Under the pieces are notes generated by a model. That model saw only the letters and a program-made list of their open reading frames with translations, searched no databases and was not told the origin of the DNA. From Desertifilum tharense IPPAS B-1220 (GTDB lineage Bacteria; Cyanobacteriota; Cyanobacteriia; Cyanobacteriales; Desertifilaceae), in the NCBI RefSeq assembly GCF_001746915.1, contig NZ_MJGC01000049.1:22490-86489 (forward strand): a stretch of DNA of 64,000 nucleotides. Reading direction: 5' to 3'. The position numbers and the translations under genes are program-made. Shown piece by piece: positions 25,800 through 37,015 of the stretch (position 1 is its first letter; every line of letters starts with the position of its first letter).

Positions 25800-27914
25800 A
25801 TGACTGAAACCATTCGCTTTCTCATGTGTCCTCCCGACCACTACGACGTGGATTATGTGATTAATCCGTGGATGGAGGGAAACGTCCACAAATCCTCGCG
25901 CGATCGCGCCGTCGAGCAGTGGCAAAAGCTTTACCATATTCTCAAAGACATTGCGATCGTCGATTTGGTCGAACCGGCTCAAGGTTGGCCCGACATGGTG
26001 TTTACAGCCAACGCGGGTTTAGTATTAGGGGATAACGTCGTTCTGAGTTGTTTTTATCACCCCGAACGCCAAGGCGAAGAACCCCACTTCAAAGCCTGGT
26101 TTGAGTCCCAAGGGTCCACCGTTCACGAACTCCCGCGCGATCTTCCCTTTGAAGGGGCAGGCGATGCCTTATTAGACCGAGAAGGACGTTGGTTATGGGC
26201 GGCCTATGGTTTCCGTTCAGAACTCGACTCCCACCCCTACATTGCCAAATGGTTAGATATTGAAGTTCTGTCCTTAAGACTCATCGACGAGCGTTTTTAT
26301 CACCTCGACACCTGCTTCTGTCCCCTCACAGGCGGCTATTTACTGTACTATCCTCCCGCCTTCGATGCCTACTCCAACCGCTTAATTGAAATGCGGGTTC
26401 CCGCCGAAAAACGGATTGCGATTGGCGAACCCGATGCGGTTAACTTTGCCTGCAATGCCGTTAATGTTAACCAAACCATCGTCCTCAACAAAGCCAGCAG
26501 CGACCTAAAAGCACAACTCGGCGAACTCGGCTTTACCGTTATCGAAACCCCCTTAACCGAATTCCTCAAAGCCGGAGGCGCATCCAAGTGCTTAACCTTG
26601 CGCGTCACCGAACCCATCCGCCCAGAACTGCACGCCACCACCCAAATCGAAAGCCGTACCATCCAGATGAAAGGTCATTTGCTGGATTCTGGCTTACTGA
26701 ATCGTGCCTTAGATTTAGTGGTTGAAAACGGCGGTAGCTTCAAAGTCCTAAACTTCCAACTCGGCGAACAGCGTCAAAGCACCTCCACCACTGAGATTAA
26801 GATTTCTGCCCCTTCCCAGGATGTGATGGAAGAAATCATGTCTCAGTTGATTGACTTAGGGGCCGTTGCACCGCCGCAAGAAGTCTGCGATACCAACCTG
26901 CAAACCGTCGCCCAAGATGGGGTAGCGCCCGATGACTTCTATGTCACCACCATTTATCCCACCGAAGTCCGCGTTAATTGTCAGTGGGTTCCCGTGCAAA
27001 AGCAACGCATGGATGGGGCGATTGTTGTTTCTCAAATGGAAGGGGAAATTACCGCCTACTGCAAGCTGCTGCGCGACTTAAAAGCAGGCGAACAGGTGAT
27101 TGTCGGCGTTCAAGGGATTCGTACCGTTCGCAAGGCCGAATCGCGAGAACAGCGCAACGCCCAAGAATTCAGCTTCATGGGGGCGGGGGTTTCTAGCGAA
27201 CGGCGCGTAGAATTAGTTGTCGAACAAATTGCTTGGGAATTGCGGCAAATCCGCGACCAAGGCGGTAAGGTTGTGGTAACGGCCGGCCCTGTGGTCATTC
27301 ACACGGGCGGCGGCGAACATCTTTCCCACCTGATCCGCGAAGGATACGTGCAAGCGTTACTCGGAGGAAATGCGATCGCCGTTCACGACATGGAACAATC
27401 CATGATGGGAACCTCCCTCGGCGTCGATATGAAACGCGGAACCCCAGTACGCGGCGGACATCGCCACCACCTCAAAATCATTAACCTGATTCGCCGTTAC
27501 GGTAGTATCGCCAAAGCTGTAGAACAAGGTGCGCTGACGCGCGGCGTGATGTACGAATGCGTCAAGAATAACGTTCCCTTCTCTCTGGCAGGTTCCATCC
27601 GCGACGATGGACCGCTACCCGATACGGAAATGAACTTAATTAAGGCGCAAGAGGAATACGCCCGCCTGCTGGAAGGGACTGATATGATTCTGATGCTCTC
27701 TTCCATGCTGCACTCGATTGGCGTCGGCAATATGACCCCCGCAGGCGTGAAGATGGTCTGTGTGGATATTAACCCGGCCGTTGTGACAAAATTGAGCGAT
27801 CGCGGTTCGGTGGAATCCGTTGGCGTCGTCACCGATGTTGGTCTATTCCTCAGCTTGTTAGTCCAACAACTCGACAAACTCACCAAACCCTACAAGGTGG
27901 TTCAACCCGTCTAA
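25800..27914 (+). CDS. agrE: arginine dihydrolase-ornithine cyclodeaminase AgrE/ArgZ
   Basis: 704-aa bifunctional enzyme. Residues 1-285 are the arginine dihydrolase (guanidine-modifying fold), which converts arginine to ornithine, CO2 and two NH3; the catalytic cysteine is C264 in GGASKCLTLR, with acidic and His partners in WPDMVFTANAG and FEGAGDALLD. Residues 290-704 are the LOR/SDH-type ornithine cyclodeaminase domain, which uses NAD to turn ornithine into proline and ammonia (GPVVIHTGGGEHL, FSLAGSIRDDGPLPD). In Anabaena AgrE makes proline from arginine released from cyanophycin; in Synechocystis ArgZ runs an ornithine-ammonia cycle (established). No cyanophycin gene is in the window. A strong terminator follows. 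Confidence 0.94.
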   Translation: MTETIRFLMCPPDHYDVDYVINPWMEGNVHKSSRDRAVEQWQKLYHILKDIAIVDLVEPAQGWPDMVFTANAGLVLGDNVVLSCFYHPERQGEEPHFKAWFESQGSTVHELPRDLPFEGAGDALLDREGRWLWAAYGFRSELDSHPYIAKWLDIEVLSLRLIDERFYHLDTCFCPLTGGYLLYYPPAFDAYSNRLIEMRVPAEKRIAIGEPDAVNFACNAVNVNQTIVLNKASSDLKAQLGELGFTVIETPLTEFLKAGGASKCLTLRVTEPIRPELHATTQIESRTIQMKGHLLDSGLLNRALDLVVENGGSFKVLNFQLGEQRQSTSTTEIKISAPSQDVMEEIMSQLIDLGAVAPPQEVCDTNLQTVAQDGVAPDDFYVTTIYPTEVRVNCQWVPVQKQRMDGAIVVSQMEGEITAYCKLLRDLKAGEQVIVGVQGIRTVRKAESREQRNAQEFSFMGAGVSSERRVELVVEQIAWELRQIRDQGGKVVVTAGPVVIHTGGGEHLSHLIREGYVQALLGGNAIAVHDMEQSMMGTSLGVDMKRGTPVRGGHRHHLKIINLIRRYGSIAKAVEQGALTRGVMYECVKNNVPFSLAGSIRDDGPLPDTEMNLIKAQEEYARLLEGTDMILMLSSMLHSIGVGNMTPAGVKMVCVDINPAVVTKLSDRGSVESVGVVTDVGLFLSLLVQQLDKLTKPYKVVQPV

Positions 27915-27941
27915 AACCTTATCGAAAATTAGGACAAACTG

Positions 27942-27974
27942 AGGCTGTTCTCACTCGCGAGGGCAGCCTTTTTT
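27942..27974 (+). terminator. rho-independent terminator after agrE
   Basis: AGGCTG (27942-27947) pairs with CAGCCT (27964-27969), followed by a run of six T residues (27969-27974). It lies 28 nt after the agrE stop codon. Confidence 0.75.
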
Positions 27975-28020
27975 AGGGGCGTTACAATAAGGCAATCCAC
28001 CCCTAACCCTGATTCGTGCT

Positions 28021-28776
28021 ATGGTTCAACAAATCGCCACAGAATCGATTATCTATCCTGACAGCGACGGTCAACCGATGGCAGACAATACGAAACAGTT
28101 TCGCTGGATCGTTGTTATCAAGGAAAACTTAGAATTATTGTTTGCGAATAATCCCGACGTGTTTGTCGCAGGCGATTTGTTATGGTACCCCGTGGAAGGG
28201 AATAATAAAATTCGTCAAGCCCCCGATGCAATGGTCGTATTCGGTAGACCAAAAGGGGATAGAGGTTCCTATCGCCAGTGGAATGAGGACAATATTGCCC
28301 CCCAGGTGGTGTTTGAAATCCTTTCTCCGGGAAATCGCCCGAAAGAAATGATTCAAAAGTTTAAATTCTACGAACGTTATGGGATTGAAGAATATTATCT
28401 CTATGACCCAGATGATAATGAACTCAGCGGTTGGCTGCGTTCGGCGTCCGATTTAGAAATGATTGAAACAATGGAGAATTGGGTGAGTCCCCGGTTAGGG
28501 ATTCGCTTTCAACTGATGTCGGATACCCTCTTAATTTACCGTCCCGACGGACAACGCTTTCTCACCTTTGTAGAAATTGCCCAATTGCAAGCCCAAGAAA
28601 CTCGACGCGCCGAACAGGAACGCCAACGCGCCGAACAAGAACAGCAACGCGCCGAACAAGAACGCCAACGCGCCGAACAAGAACGCCAACGGGCTGAACG
28701 AGAACAGCGACGCGCCGAACGGTTAGCCGAACAGTTACGGGCGTTAGGCGTTGAACCGGATTTTGAGGAAGATTAG
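28021..28776 (+). CDS. Uma2-family protein with coiled-coil tail (copy 1)
   Basis: 251-aa Uma2 (PF05685) protein. The nuclease-like core (about 1-190) has Asp in RQAPDAMVVFG, Glu in VVFEILSPGN and Lys residues in IQKFKFYERYG. Residues 195-240 are a highly charged coiled coil made of 7-residue repeats (AEQERQR), encoded by 21-bp tandem repeats at about 28610-28700. It ends with RALGVEPDFEE, a tail shared with the two following genes. It is very similar to copy 3 at 29613, so the array arose by duplication. No DNA modification gene is nearby. The role of the coiled coil, perhaps oligomerisation, is inference. Confidence 0.85.
   Translation: MVQQIATESIIYPDSDGQPMADNTKQFRWIVVIKENLELLFANNPDVFVAGDLLWYPVEGNNKIRQAPDAMVVFGRPKGDRGSYRQWNEDNIAPQVVFEILSPGNRPKEMIQKFKFYERYGIEEYYLYDPDDNELSGWLRSASDLEMIETMENWVSPRLGIRFQLMSDTLLIYRPDGQRFLTFVEIAQLQAQETRRAEQERQRAEQEQQRAEQERQRAEQERQRAEREQRRAERLAEQLRALGVEPDFEED
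28610..28710 (+). repeat. 21-bp coding minisatellite in Uma2 copy 1
   Basis: Imperfect 21-bp tandem repeats built on the sequence CGCGCCGAACA plus GAACGCCAA encode AEQERQR heptads, about five units. A shorter version with about two units is in copy 3 at 30200-30250. The repeat is in frame and is a likely site of length variation. Confidence 0.7.
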
Positions 28777-28812
28777 ACTAAAATCAGCCTTAACATAATT
28801 TGGGTTAGCACA

Positions 28813-29565
28813 ATGTACCAAAGCGACCCACCCTTAGACCCCAAAACAGTCTTACCCACCATGTACGATCTTCCTAGCGAAGATATACAGGAGGCTGGAT
28901 TGCCAGACGAATATCATAGCTTTCAACCTCAACTCCTCCGCGAAACATTTCAACCGCCTCACTATCCTGAAAATCGTATTTTTGTCGCTAGCGATTTAAA
29001 CCTTTATTACGATGTCCGCCATCCCCTATGGTACAAACGCCCAGATTGGTTTGCGGTGTTAGGGGTCGATCGATTCTACGAACAACGAGAGTTGAGAATG
29101 AGTTATGTAACTTGGCAAGAAGGGGTCAATCCTTTTATTGGGGTTGAGTTGCTTTCCCCTGGAACAGAACGGGAAGATTTAGGACAAACGCTGCGAGAGG
29201 CTAACCAACCGCCCACAAAATGGGAGGTTTACGAACAAGTTTTGCGCGTTCCCTACTATATTGTTTTTGACCGCTACACTAACCAGTTACAGGCATTTCA
29301 GCTAGTGGGAAGTCGCTATGCAGGGTTAGATGTTAGTGAAGCGCGAGTTTGGATCGATGAGATTCAATTGGGTTTGGGACTTTGGCAAGGCACTTATCAA
29401 GGGATAGAACGCTTGTGGCTGCGCTGGTACGATGTCCAGGGAAATTGGATTTTGACACCTGAAGAAAGGATAGCCGAAAGGGTGGAGAAAGAACGGCGAC
29501 GTGCTGAACGGCTAGCCGAACAGTTACGCGCTTTAGGAGTTGAACCAGATTTTGAGGAAGAGTAA
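28813..29565 (+). CDS. Uma2-family protein (copy 2, divergent)
   Basis: 250-aa Uma2 protein lying 36 bp after copy 1 on the same strand. It has a longer N-terminal segment (about 60 residues, with Pro and acidic residues) and a more divergent core: Asp in KRPDWFAVLG, Glu in IGVELLSPGTE, Tyr/Asp in VPYYIVFDRY. The C-terminal tail RRAERLAEQLRALGVEPDFEEE is nearly the same as in copies 1 and 3, but the heptad array is reduced to one or two units. The shared tail with a divergent core suggests the tail has been homogenised or exchanged within the array. Confidence 0.83.
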   Translation: MYQSDPPLDPKTVLPTMYDLPSEDIQEAGLPDEYHSFQPQLLRETFQPPHYPENRIFVASDLNLYYDVRHPLWYKRPDWFAVLGVDRFYEQRELRMSYVTWQEGVNPFIGVELLSPGTEREDLGQTLREANQPPTKWEVYEQVLRVPYYIVFDRYTNQLQAFQLVGSRYAGLDVSEARVWIDEIQLGLGLWQGTYQGIERLWLRWYDVQGNWILTPEERIAERVEKERRRAERLAEQLRALGVEPDFEEE

Positions 29566-29612
29566 AGTGCGATCGCTACAATAAAAACAACTCCAGCCAC
29601 AAACCCAGCAGC

Positions 29613-30305
29613 ATGGTACAACACCTCAAACCGAATCCTGCGATTATCTACCCCGACAGTGACGGTCAACCGATGTCAGACAATACTAAACAGTTTCGCT
29701 GGATAGTGGTCATTAAAGAAAACTTAGAACTTTTGTTTGCAGATCGTCCCGATGTGTTTGTTGCAGGCGATTTGTTATGGTATCCCGTGGAGGGTGACAA
29801 TAAAATTCGCCAAGCCCCTGATGCAATGGTCATTTTTGGCAGACCCAAAGGGGATAGGGGGTCTTATCGCCAATGGGAAGAAGACCAGATTACACCCCAG
29901 GTTGTCTTTGAAATTGTATCTCCGGGCGATCGCCTCCGTAAAATGTTCAACAAATTCAAATTCTACGAACATTACGGCGTTGAAGAATACTATGTATATG
30001 ACCCAGATACCCATGAATTAATTGGCTGGCTGCGTTCGGGTAACGTCTTTGAAGTGGTTGAAGAGATGAACGGTTGGGTGAGTCCTCGCCTAGAGATTCG
30101 CTTTCAACTGACCTCTGATACTTTAGAAATCTATCATCCCAACGGGCAACGCTTTCTCACCTTTGTAGAAATTGCCCAACTGCGCGAACAGGAAACGCAA
30201 CGCGCCGAACAGGAACGCCAACGCGCCGAACGAGAACAGCGACGCGCCGAACGGTTAGCCGAACAGTTACGCGCCTTGGGAGTCGAACCGGATGAAGGCG
30301 AATAA
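29613..30305 (+). CDS. Uma2-family protein with coiled-coil tail (copy 3)
   Basis: 230-aa Uma2 protein, a close duplicate of copy 1 (for example both share YPDSDGQPM, KQFRWIVVIKENLELLF and RQAPDAMV). Putative active-site Asp, Glu (VVFEIVSPGD) and Lys (FNKFKFYEHYG) are retained. The coiled-coil tail holds about two AEQERQR-type heptads, against about five in copy 1, and ends in RALGVEPDEGE. The gap from copy 2 is 47 bp, so the three may form one transcript. Family members have been called endonucleases on fold grounds; activity is unproven. Confidence 0.85.
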   Translation: MVQHLKPNPAIIYPDSDGQPMSDNTKQFRWIVVIKENLELLFADRPDVFVAGDLLWYPVEGDNKIRQAPDAMVIFGRPKGDRGSYRQWEEDQITPQVVFEIVSPGDRLRKMFNKFKFYEHYGVEEYYVYDPDTHELIGWLRSGNVFEVVEEMNGWVSPRLEIRFQLTSDTLEIYHPNGQRFLTFVEIAQLREQETQRAEQERQRAEREQRRAERLAEQLRALGVEPDEGE

Positions 30306-30394
30306 CCCTCAAACTACCGCAAATCTCAACTAGCTAAAAGCCCAGAGAGATTTTAGAATCGGGGAATTACTCTATTTGCCTGTACAAAAAGAAG

Positions 30395-30655
30395 ATGCCA
30401 AGACCGACACAAGCGCATATGTCCCGAACCATCGGCAAAAATAAGCCTAGCGGCGTCAAAGATATGACCAAGCGCCAAATGGAATATTACATGGGTGCAA
30501 AGCTAATTGAAGTAGGCGTCGATCCCAAATCCGCCATTTATCGCTGGTCTGTTGAAACCCAGAATAACAATGAAGTTTGGACCTACAGCGCCTACTGGGG
30601 AAACTCAAAAGAAGAATTATTACAAAAAGAACAAGAAACCTCTAACAACGAGTAA
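30395..30655 (+). CDS. small hypothetical protein, 86 aa
   Basis: Short basic-then-acidic soluble protein that I do not recognise. The N-terminus is rich in Lys/Arg (MPRPTQAHMSRTIGKNKP); the middle has MTKRQMEYYMGAKLIEVGVD and an aromatic stretch WSVETQNNNEVWTYSAYWG, and it ends in Glu/Gln/Asn. A second ATG at 30419 would give 78 aa. Codon use looks like that of neighbours and the reading frame is free-standing, so it is probably real. It is followed by a perfect 10-bp inverted repeat and lies between the Uma2 array and the SPFH gene, with no clear link to either. Confidence 0.6.
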   Translation: MPRPTQAHMSRTIGKNKPSGVKDMTKRQMEYYMGAKLIEVGVDPKSAIYRWSVETQNNNEVWTYSAYWGNSKEELLQKEQETSNNE

Positions 30656-30667
30656 GAAACTGAGATC

Positions 30668-30698
30668 GAGGGGTAAGAATTGACGATGCTTACCCCTC
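30668..30698. terminator. perfect 10-bp inverted repeat
   Basis: GAGGGGTAAG (30668-30677) and CTTACCCCTC (30689-30698) with an 11-nt loop, 12 nt after the stop of the 86-aa gene. There is no T-run on either strand, so it may be a terminator of a non-classical kind or an operator for the SPFH gene. Confidence 0.45.
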
Positions 30699-30815
30699 AA
30701 GCAATTTCCTGCTTTAGAGAATTTTTCTGAAATTGATGTGGATTTGCTGAAGTTACTTATGGCACCTTTAAACTAGGTAGCTCTAGGCAGTTGTAGATTC
30801 ATAGGAGGGAGCAGC

Positions 30816-32084
30816 GTGAGCCTCTTTGGTAAGCTTCGCGGCGAGTTCATTGATATTATCGAATGGCTCGATCCGTCCAACGATACCCTAGCGTATCGGT
30901 TTGAGCGCTTTCAGAACGAAATCAAGAATGGCGCAAAACTCACGGTTCGTCCGGGTCAAACGGCGGTTTTTGTTAATGAAGGACAAATTGCTGATGTCTT
31001 TGGGCCGGGGATGTACTCCCTGACCACCCAAAACTTGCCGATCCTGAGTACGCTGCAAGGGTGGCCCTATGGCTTCAACTCGCCATTTAAAGCAGAAGTC
31101 TATTTCTTTAATACCAAACAGTTCACTAACCTGAAATGGGGAACTTCTAACCCGATTATGCTGCGCGATGCCGATTTTGGTGTCGTTCGGGTACGGGCTT
31201 ATGGGAATTACAGTATTCGGATTGTCGATCCGGCAGCTTTGCTACAAGAATTAGTCAGTACCGATGGCTTGTTTCAGGTAGATCGCGTCCAAGATCACCT
31301 GCGTAACCTCATTGTGACAGCATTTGCCAGTTGGTTAGGGCGATCGCAAATTCCCATTATCGATCTGGCCGCCCACTATCGCGAACTCGGCGAACAAGTC
31401 CGCAGCGGCATTCAAGCCGAAATCCAGAATTTAGGAATTGAACTTTCTGGCCTACTGATTGAAAATGTCTCTGTTCCCGAAACCGTAGAACAAGCCCTTG
31501 ACAAACGCGCCTCAATGGGAGTCTTGGGCAATATGCAGCAATACGCCCAATATCAAGCCGCTAACGCGGTTGAACAGTCTGCCCAAAATCCTGGCGGTGG
31601 GAATTCTGCCCTAGACTTTGGCGTTGGAATGGCAATGGGACAACAGTTAGCCAACTCTTTTGGTCAACAAACGCCGCACACCCCGCAAACGCCCCCACCA
31701 CCCCCCACCGCCCAATGGTACATGGCGAAAAACAATCAACAACTGGGGCCATTTGACCTCAACCAACTCTCTCAACAAGGTCTAACCGCCGATACCCTAG
31801 TGTGGCGTGCTGGGTTAGCAGAATGGCAGCCTGCGGTTCAAGTGGCAGAATTAGCTTCTATCCTACCGCCCCCCGTTGCGCCCCCCATCCCTCAACCCCA
31901 AGTGGCTCGCGGAGAATGGTATATTTTCCGCAACGGCGAATCCCTGGGCCCCTTTAACATTAACCAATTACCCGAACAAGGCTTAAGCAGTCGAACCAAT
32001 GTCCGACGCGAAGGCGAAACCGAGTGGGTGCGGGCAAGAGATGTAGCAGAATTAGCCCCCTTGTTAGCCACTTTGGGAGAATAA
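30816..32084 (+). CDS. SPFH-domain protein with two GYF_2 domains
   Basis: 422-aa protein starting at GTG 30816 with a strong AGGAGG at 30803-30808. Residues 1-245 are an SPFH/band-7-like domain of the YdjI (virion-core-like) type, with RPGQTAVFVNEGQIADVFGPG near residue 48. A Gln/Ala-rich linker and a Pro-rich stretch (about 285-305) lead to two GYF_2 (DUF4339) domains at about 306-350 and 368-415; each starts with WY, contains LGPF and ends in a W-containing helix. There is no signal peptide or obvious membrane helix. The Bacillus YdjI relative works with zinc-ribbon membrane protein YdjG to place PspA at damaged membranes (from memory); the next gene here is a zinc-ribbon membrane protein. 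Confidence 0.8.
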   Translation: MSLFGKLRGEFIDIIEWLDPSNDTLAYRFERFQNEIKNGAKLTVRPGQTAVFVNEGQIADVFGPGMYSLTTQNLPILSTLQGWPYGFNSPFKAEVYFFNTKQFTNLKWGTSNPIMLRDADFGVVRVRAYGNYSIRIVDPAALLQELVSTDGLFQVDRVQDHLRNLIVTAFASWLGRSQIPIIDLAAHYRELGEQVRSGIQAEIQNLGIELSGLLIENVSVPETVEQALDKRASMGVLGNMQQYAQYQAANAVEQSAQNPGGGNSALDFGVGMAMGQQLANSFGQQTPHTPQTPPPPPTAQWYMAKNNQQLGPFDLNQLSQQGLTADTLVWRAGLAEWQPAVQVAELASILPPPVAPPIPQPQVARGEWYIFRNGESLGPFNINQLPEQGLSSRTNVRREGETEWVRARDVAELAPLLATLGE

Positions 32085-32184
32085 CATTCAGTGCAGCGTG
32101 CCGAGTAAAGTCAAAGCGTGCAGAATACAAAGTTCCATTGCTAGCTTCTGTACCGCAGAGAATGCTGAGTTCATACAGAATATG

Positions 32185-32239
32185 CCATCCCCCCATTTCC
32201 CCATCCCCCCATCCCCCCACCTCCCCATCCCCCCATCCT
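32185..32239. repeat. C-rich short tandem repeat (CCCCAT family)
   Basis: Imperfect tandem units of about 7-8 nt on CCCCCCAT, ending 5 bp before the ATG at 32244. The complement (GGGGGGATGGGGAGG) matches the block at 40571-40607 and part of that at 40900-40917. It has G-quadruplex potential on the minus strand. Confidence 0.75.
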
Positions 32240-32243
32240 CTCT

Positions 32244-33404
32244 ATGAATTCTCAACCCGCCACTCAAAAATTCCCTTGTTCGGGGTGTGGGGCAGATTTG
32301 GAGTACCATCCGGGAACCACATCGCTGAAATGTCCGTATTGCGGGCGACTAGAAGCGATCGCACCAACCCCCCAAACGGTAGAAGAACGGAGTTTTGACG
32401 CCCACGCCTATCAAAACCAAACCCGTTTTGCCAAACTCTCCACCACCGCTTTAGAAGTCCGCTGTTCCGACTGTGGGGCGAGTTTTATCTTTGAACCACC
32501 CCACACTGCCGGGAAATGTCCCTTTTGTGCCTCAAATATTGTGGCGCAACCCACGGAAGCCAGCCCAACGCTAGAACCCGAAGGCTTAATTCCGTTTAAG
32601 GTTAGCCAAAAACAAGCCCGCCAGCAGGTTCAAGATTGGCTAAAAAGTCGTTGGTTTGCCCCAACGGAGTTAAAACAACTCGCGCAACAGGAACGGCTGC
32701 AAGGGGTTTATCTCCCGTTTTGGACGTATGACGCCCAAACCCACAGTACCTATCGGGGGGAACGGGGAGAACATTATTATGTGACAGAAACCTATACTGA
32801 AACCAATGCTCAAGGGGAAACGGAGACGAAAACCCGCCAAGTTCAGCATACTCGTTGGCATTCAGTATCCGGGCGAGTGTCGCGCTTTTTTGATGATGTG
32901 TTGGTTCCCGGTACGCAGTCGATTGAAACGCATCGCCTCGCCTGCTTAGAACCTTGGGAGTTAAAACAATCTCTGTGTGCCTATAATCCTTCTTATCTTG
33001 CCGGGTTTGAAGCCCAGCGATCGCAAGTCCCGGTGGAAGATGGCTTGCAAATCGCTAAAAATATCATGTCGGGTACCATCACCTCAGATGTCCGCTGGGA
33101 TATTGGCGGCGACGAACAGCGCATTCACAATATTTCCACCACTTATAGCCAAATTACCTTTAAACATCTCTTACTCCCGGTTTGGATTACCGCTTACCGC
33201 TATCGCCAGAAACGCTATCAGGTGATGGTGAACGCCTTAACTGGGAAAGTGCATGGCGATCGCCCCTATAGTGTATGGAAAATCGCCAGCACCGTGGGCG
33301 CAGTGGTTGCGATCGCGCTTTCGATTTTTCTCCTGTTTCAGATTCCGTGGGACAATATTCGCCCTCCTAGCCGTTCTCCAGTTCCCACCCAGCCTCAACA
33401 ATAG
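32244..33404 (+). CDS. zinc-ribbon membrane protein, partner of the SPFH protein
   Basis: 386-aa protein with two N-terminal zinc ribbons: CSGCGADL with CPYCGR (residues 12-35) and CSDCGASF with CPFCASN (about residues 74-97). A conserved body follows (residues 110-345, with YLPFWTYDAQT and LLLPVWITAYRYR), then a C-terminal membrane helix (about 350-368) and a short Pro-rich tail. This is the YdjG-like or TFIIB-type zinc-ribbon family. It starts 160 bp after the SPFH gene, and a C-rich repeat occupies the place where a ribosome-binding site should be. No later ATG precedes the first zinc ribbon, so the start is fixed. Working with the SPFH protein is inferred from adjacency and the Bacillus precedent. 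Confidence 0.78.
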   Translation: MNSQPATQKFPCSGCGADLEYHPGTTSLKCPYCGRLEAIAPTPQTVEERSFDAHAYQNQTRFAKLSTTALEVRCSDCGASFIFEPPHTAGKCPFCASNIVAQPTEASPTLEPEGLIPFKVSQKQARQQVQDWLKSRWFAPTELKQLAQQERLQGVYLPFWTYDAQTHSTYRGERGEHYYVTETYTETNAQGETETKTRQVQHTRWHSVSGRVSRFFDDVLVPGTQSIETHRLACLEPWELKQSLCAYNPSYLAGFEAQRSQVPVEDGLQIAKNIMSGTITSDVRWDIGGDEQRIHNISTTYSQITFKHLLLPVWITAYRYRQKRYQVMVNALTGKVHGDRPYSVWKIASTVGAVVAIALSIFLLFQIPWDNIRPPSRSPVPTQPQQ

Positions 33405-33511
33405 GATTTTTGTTTGAGTTGCGAACTGTTACTGTGCTAACTTTTGGGCGGTCGATCTGCTAAAACCGAACAAGGGTCGGCATCAAGAGGGCCAAAGTAG
33501 CATTTTGCGGG

Positions 33512-36916
<3,405 letters not shown>

Positions 36917-37015
36917 AATTTTGTCCGCTCTCTAGATCGAGAAGTACACAGGGAGCATTAATTTCGATATCGTTTTGATTGATAGCAACCTGCCTTTGAT
37001 CCCCCAGCTTAAACC

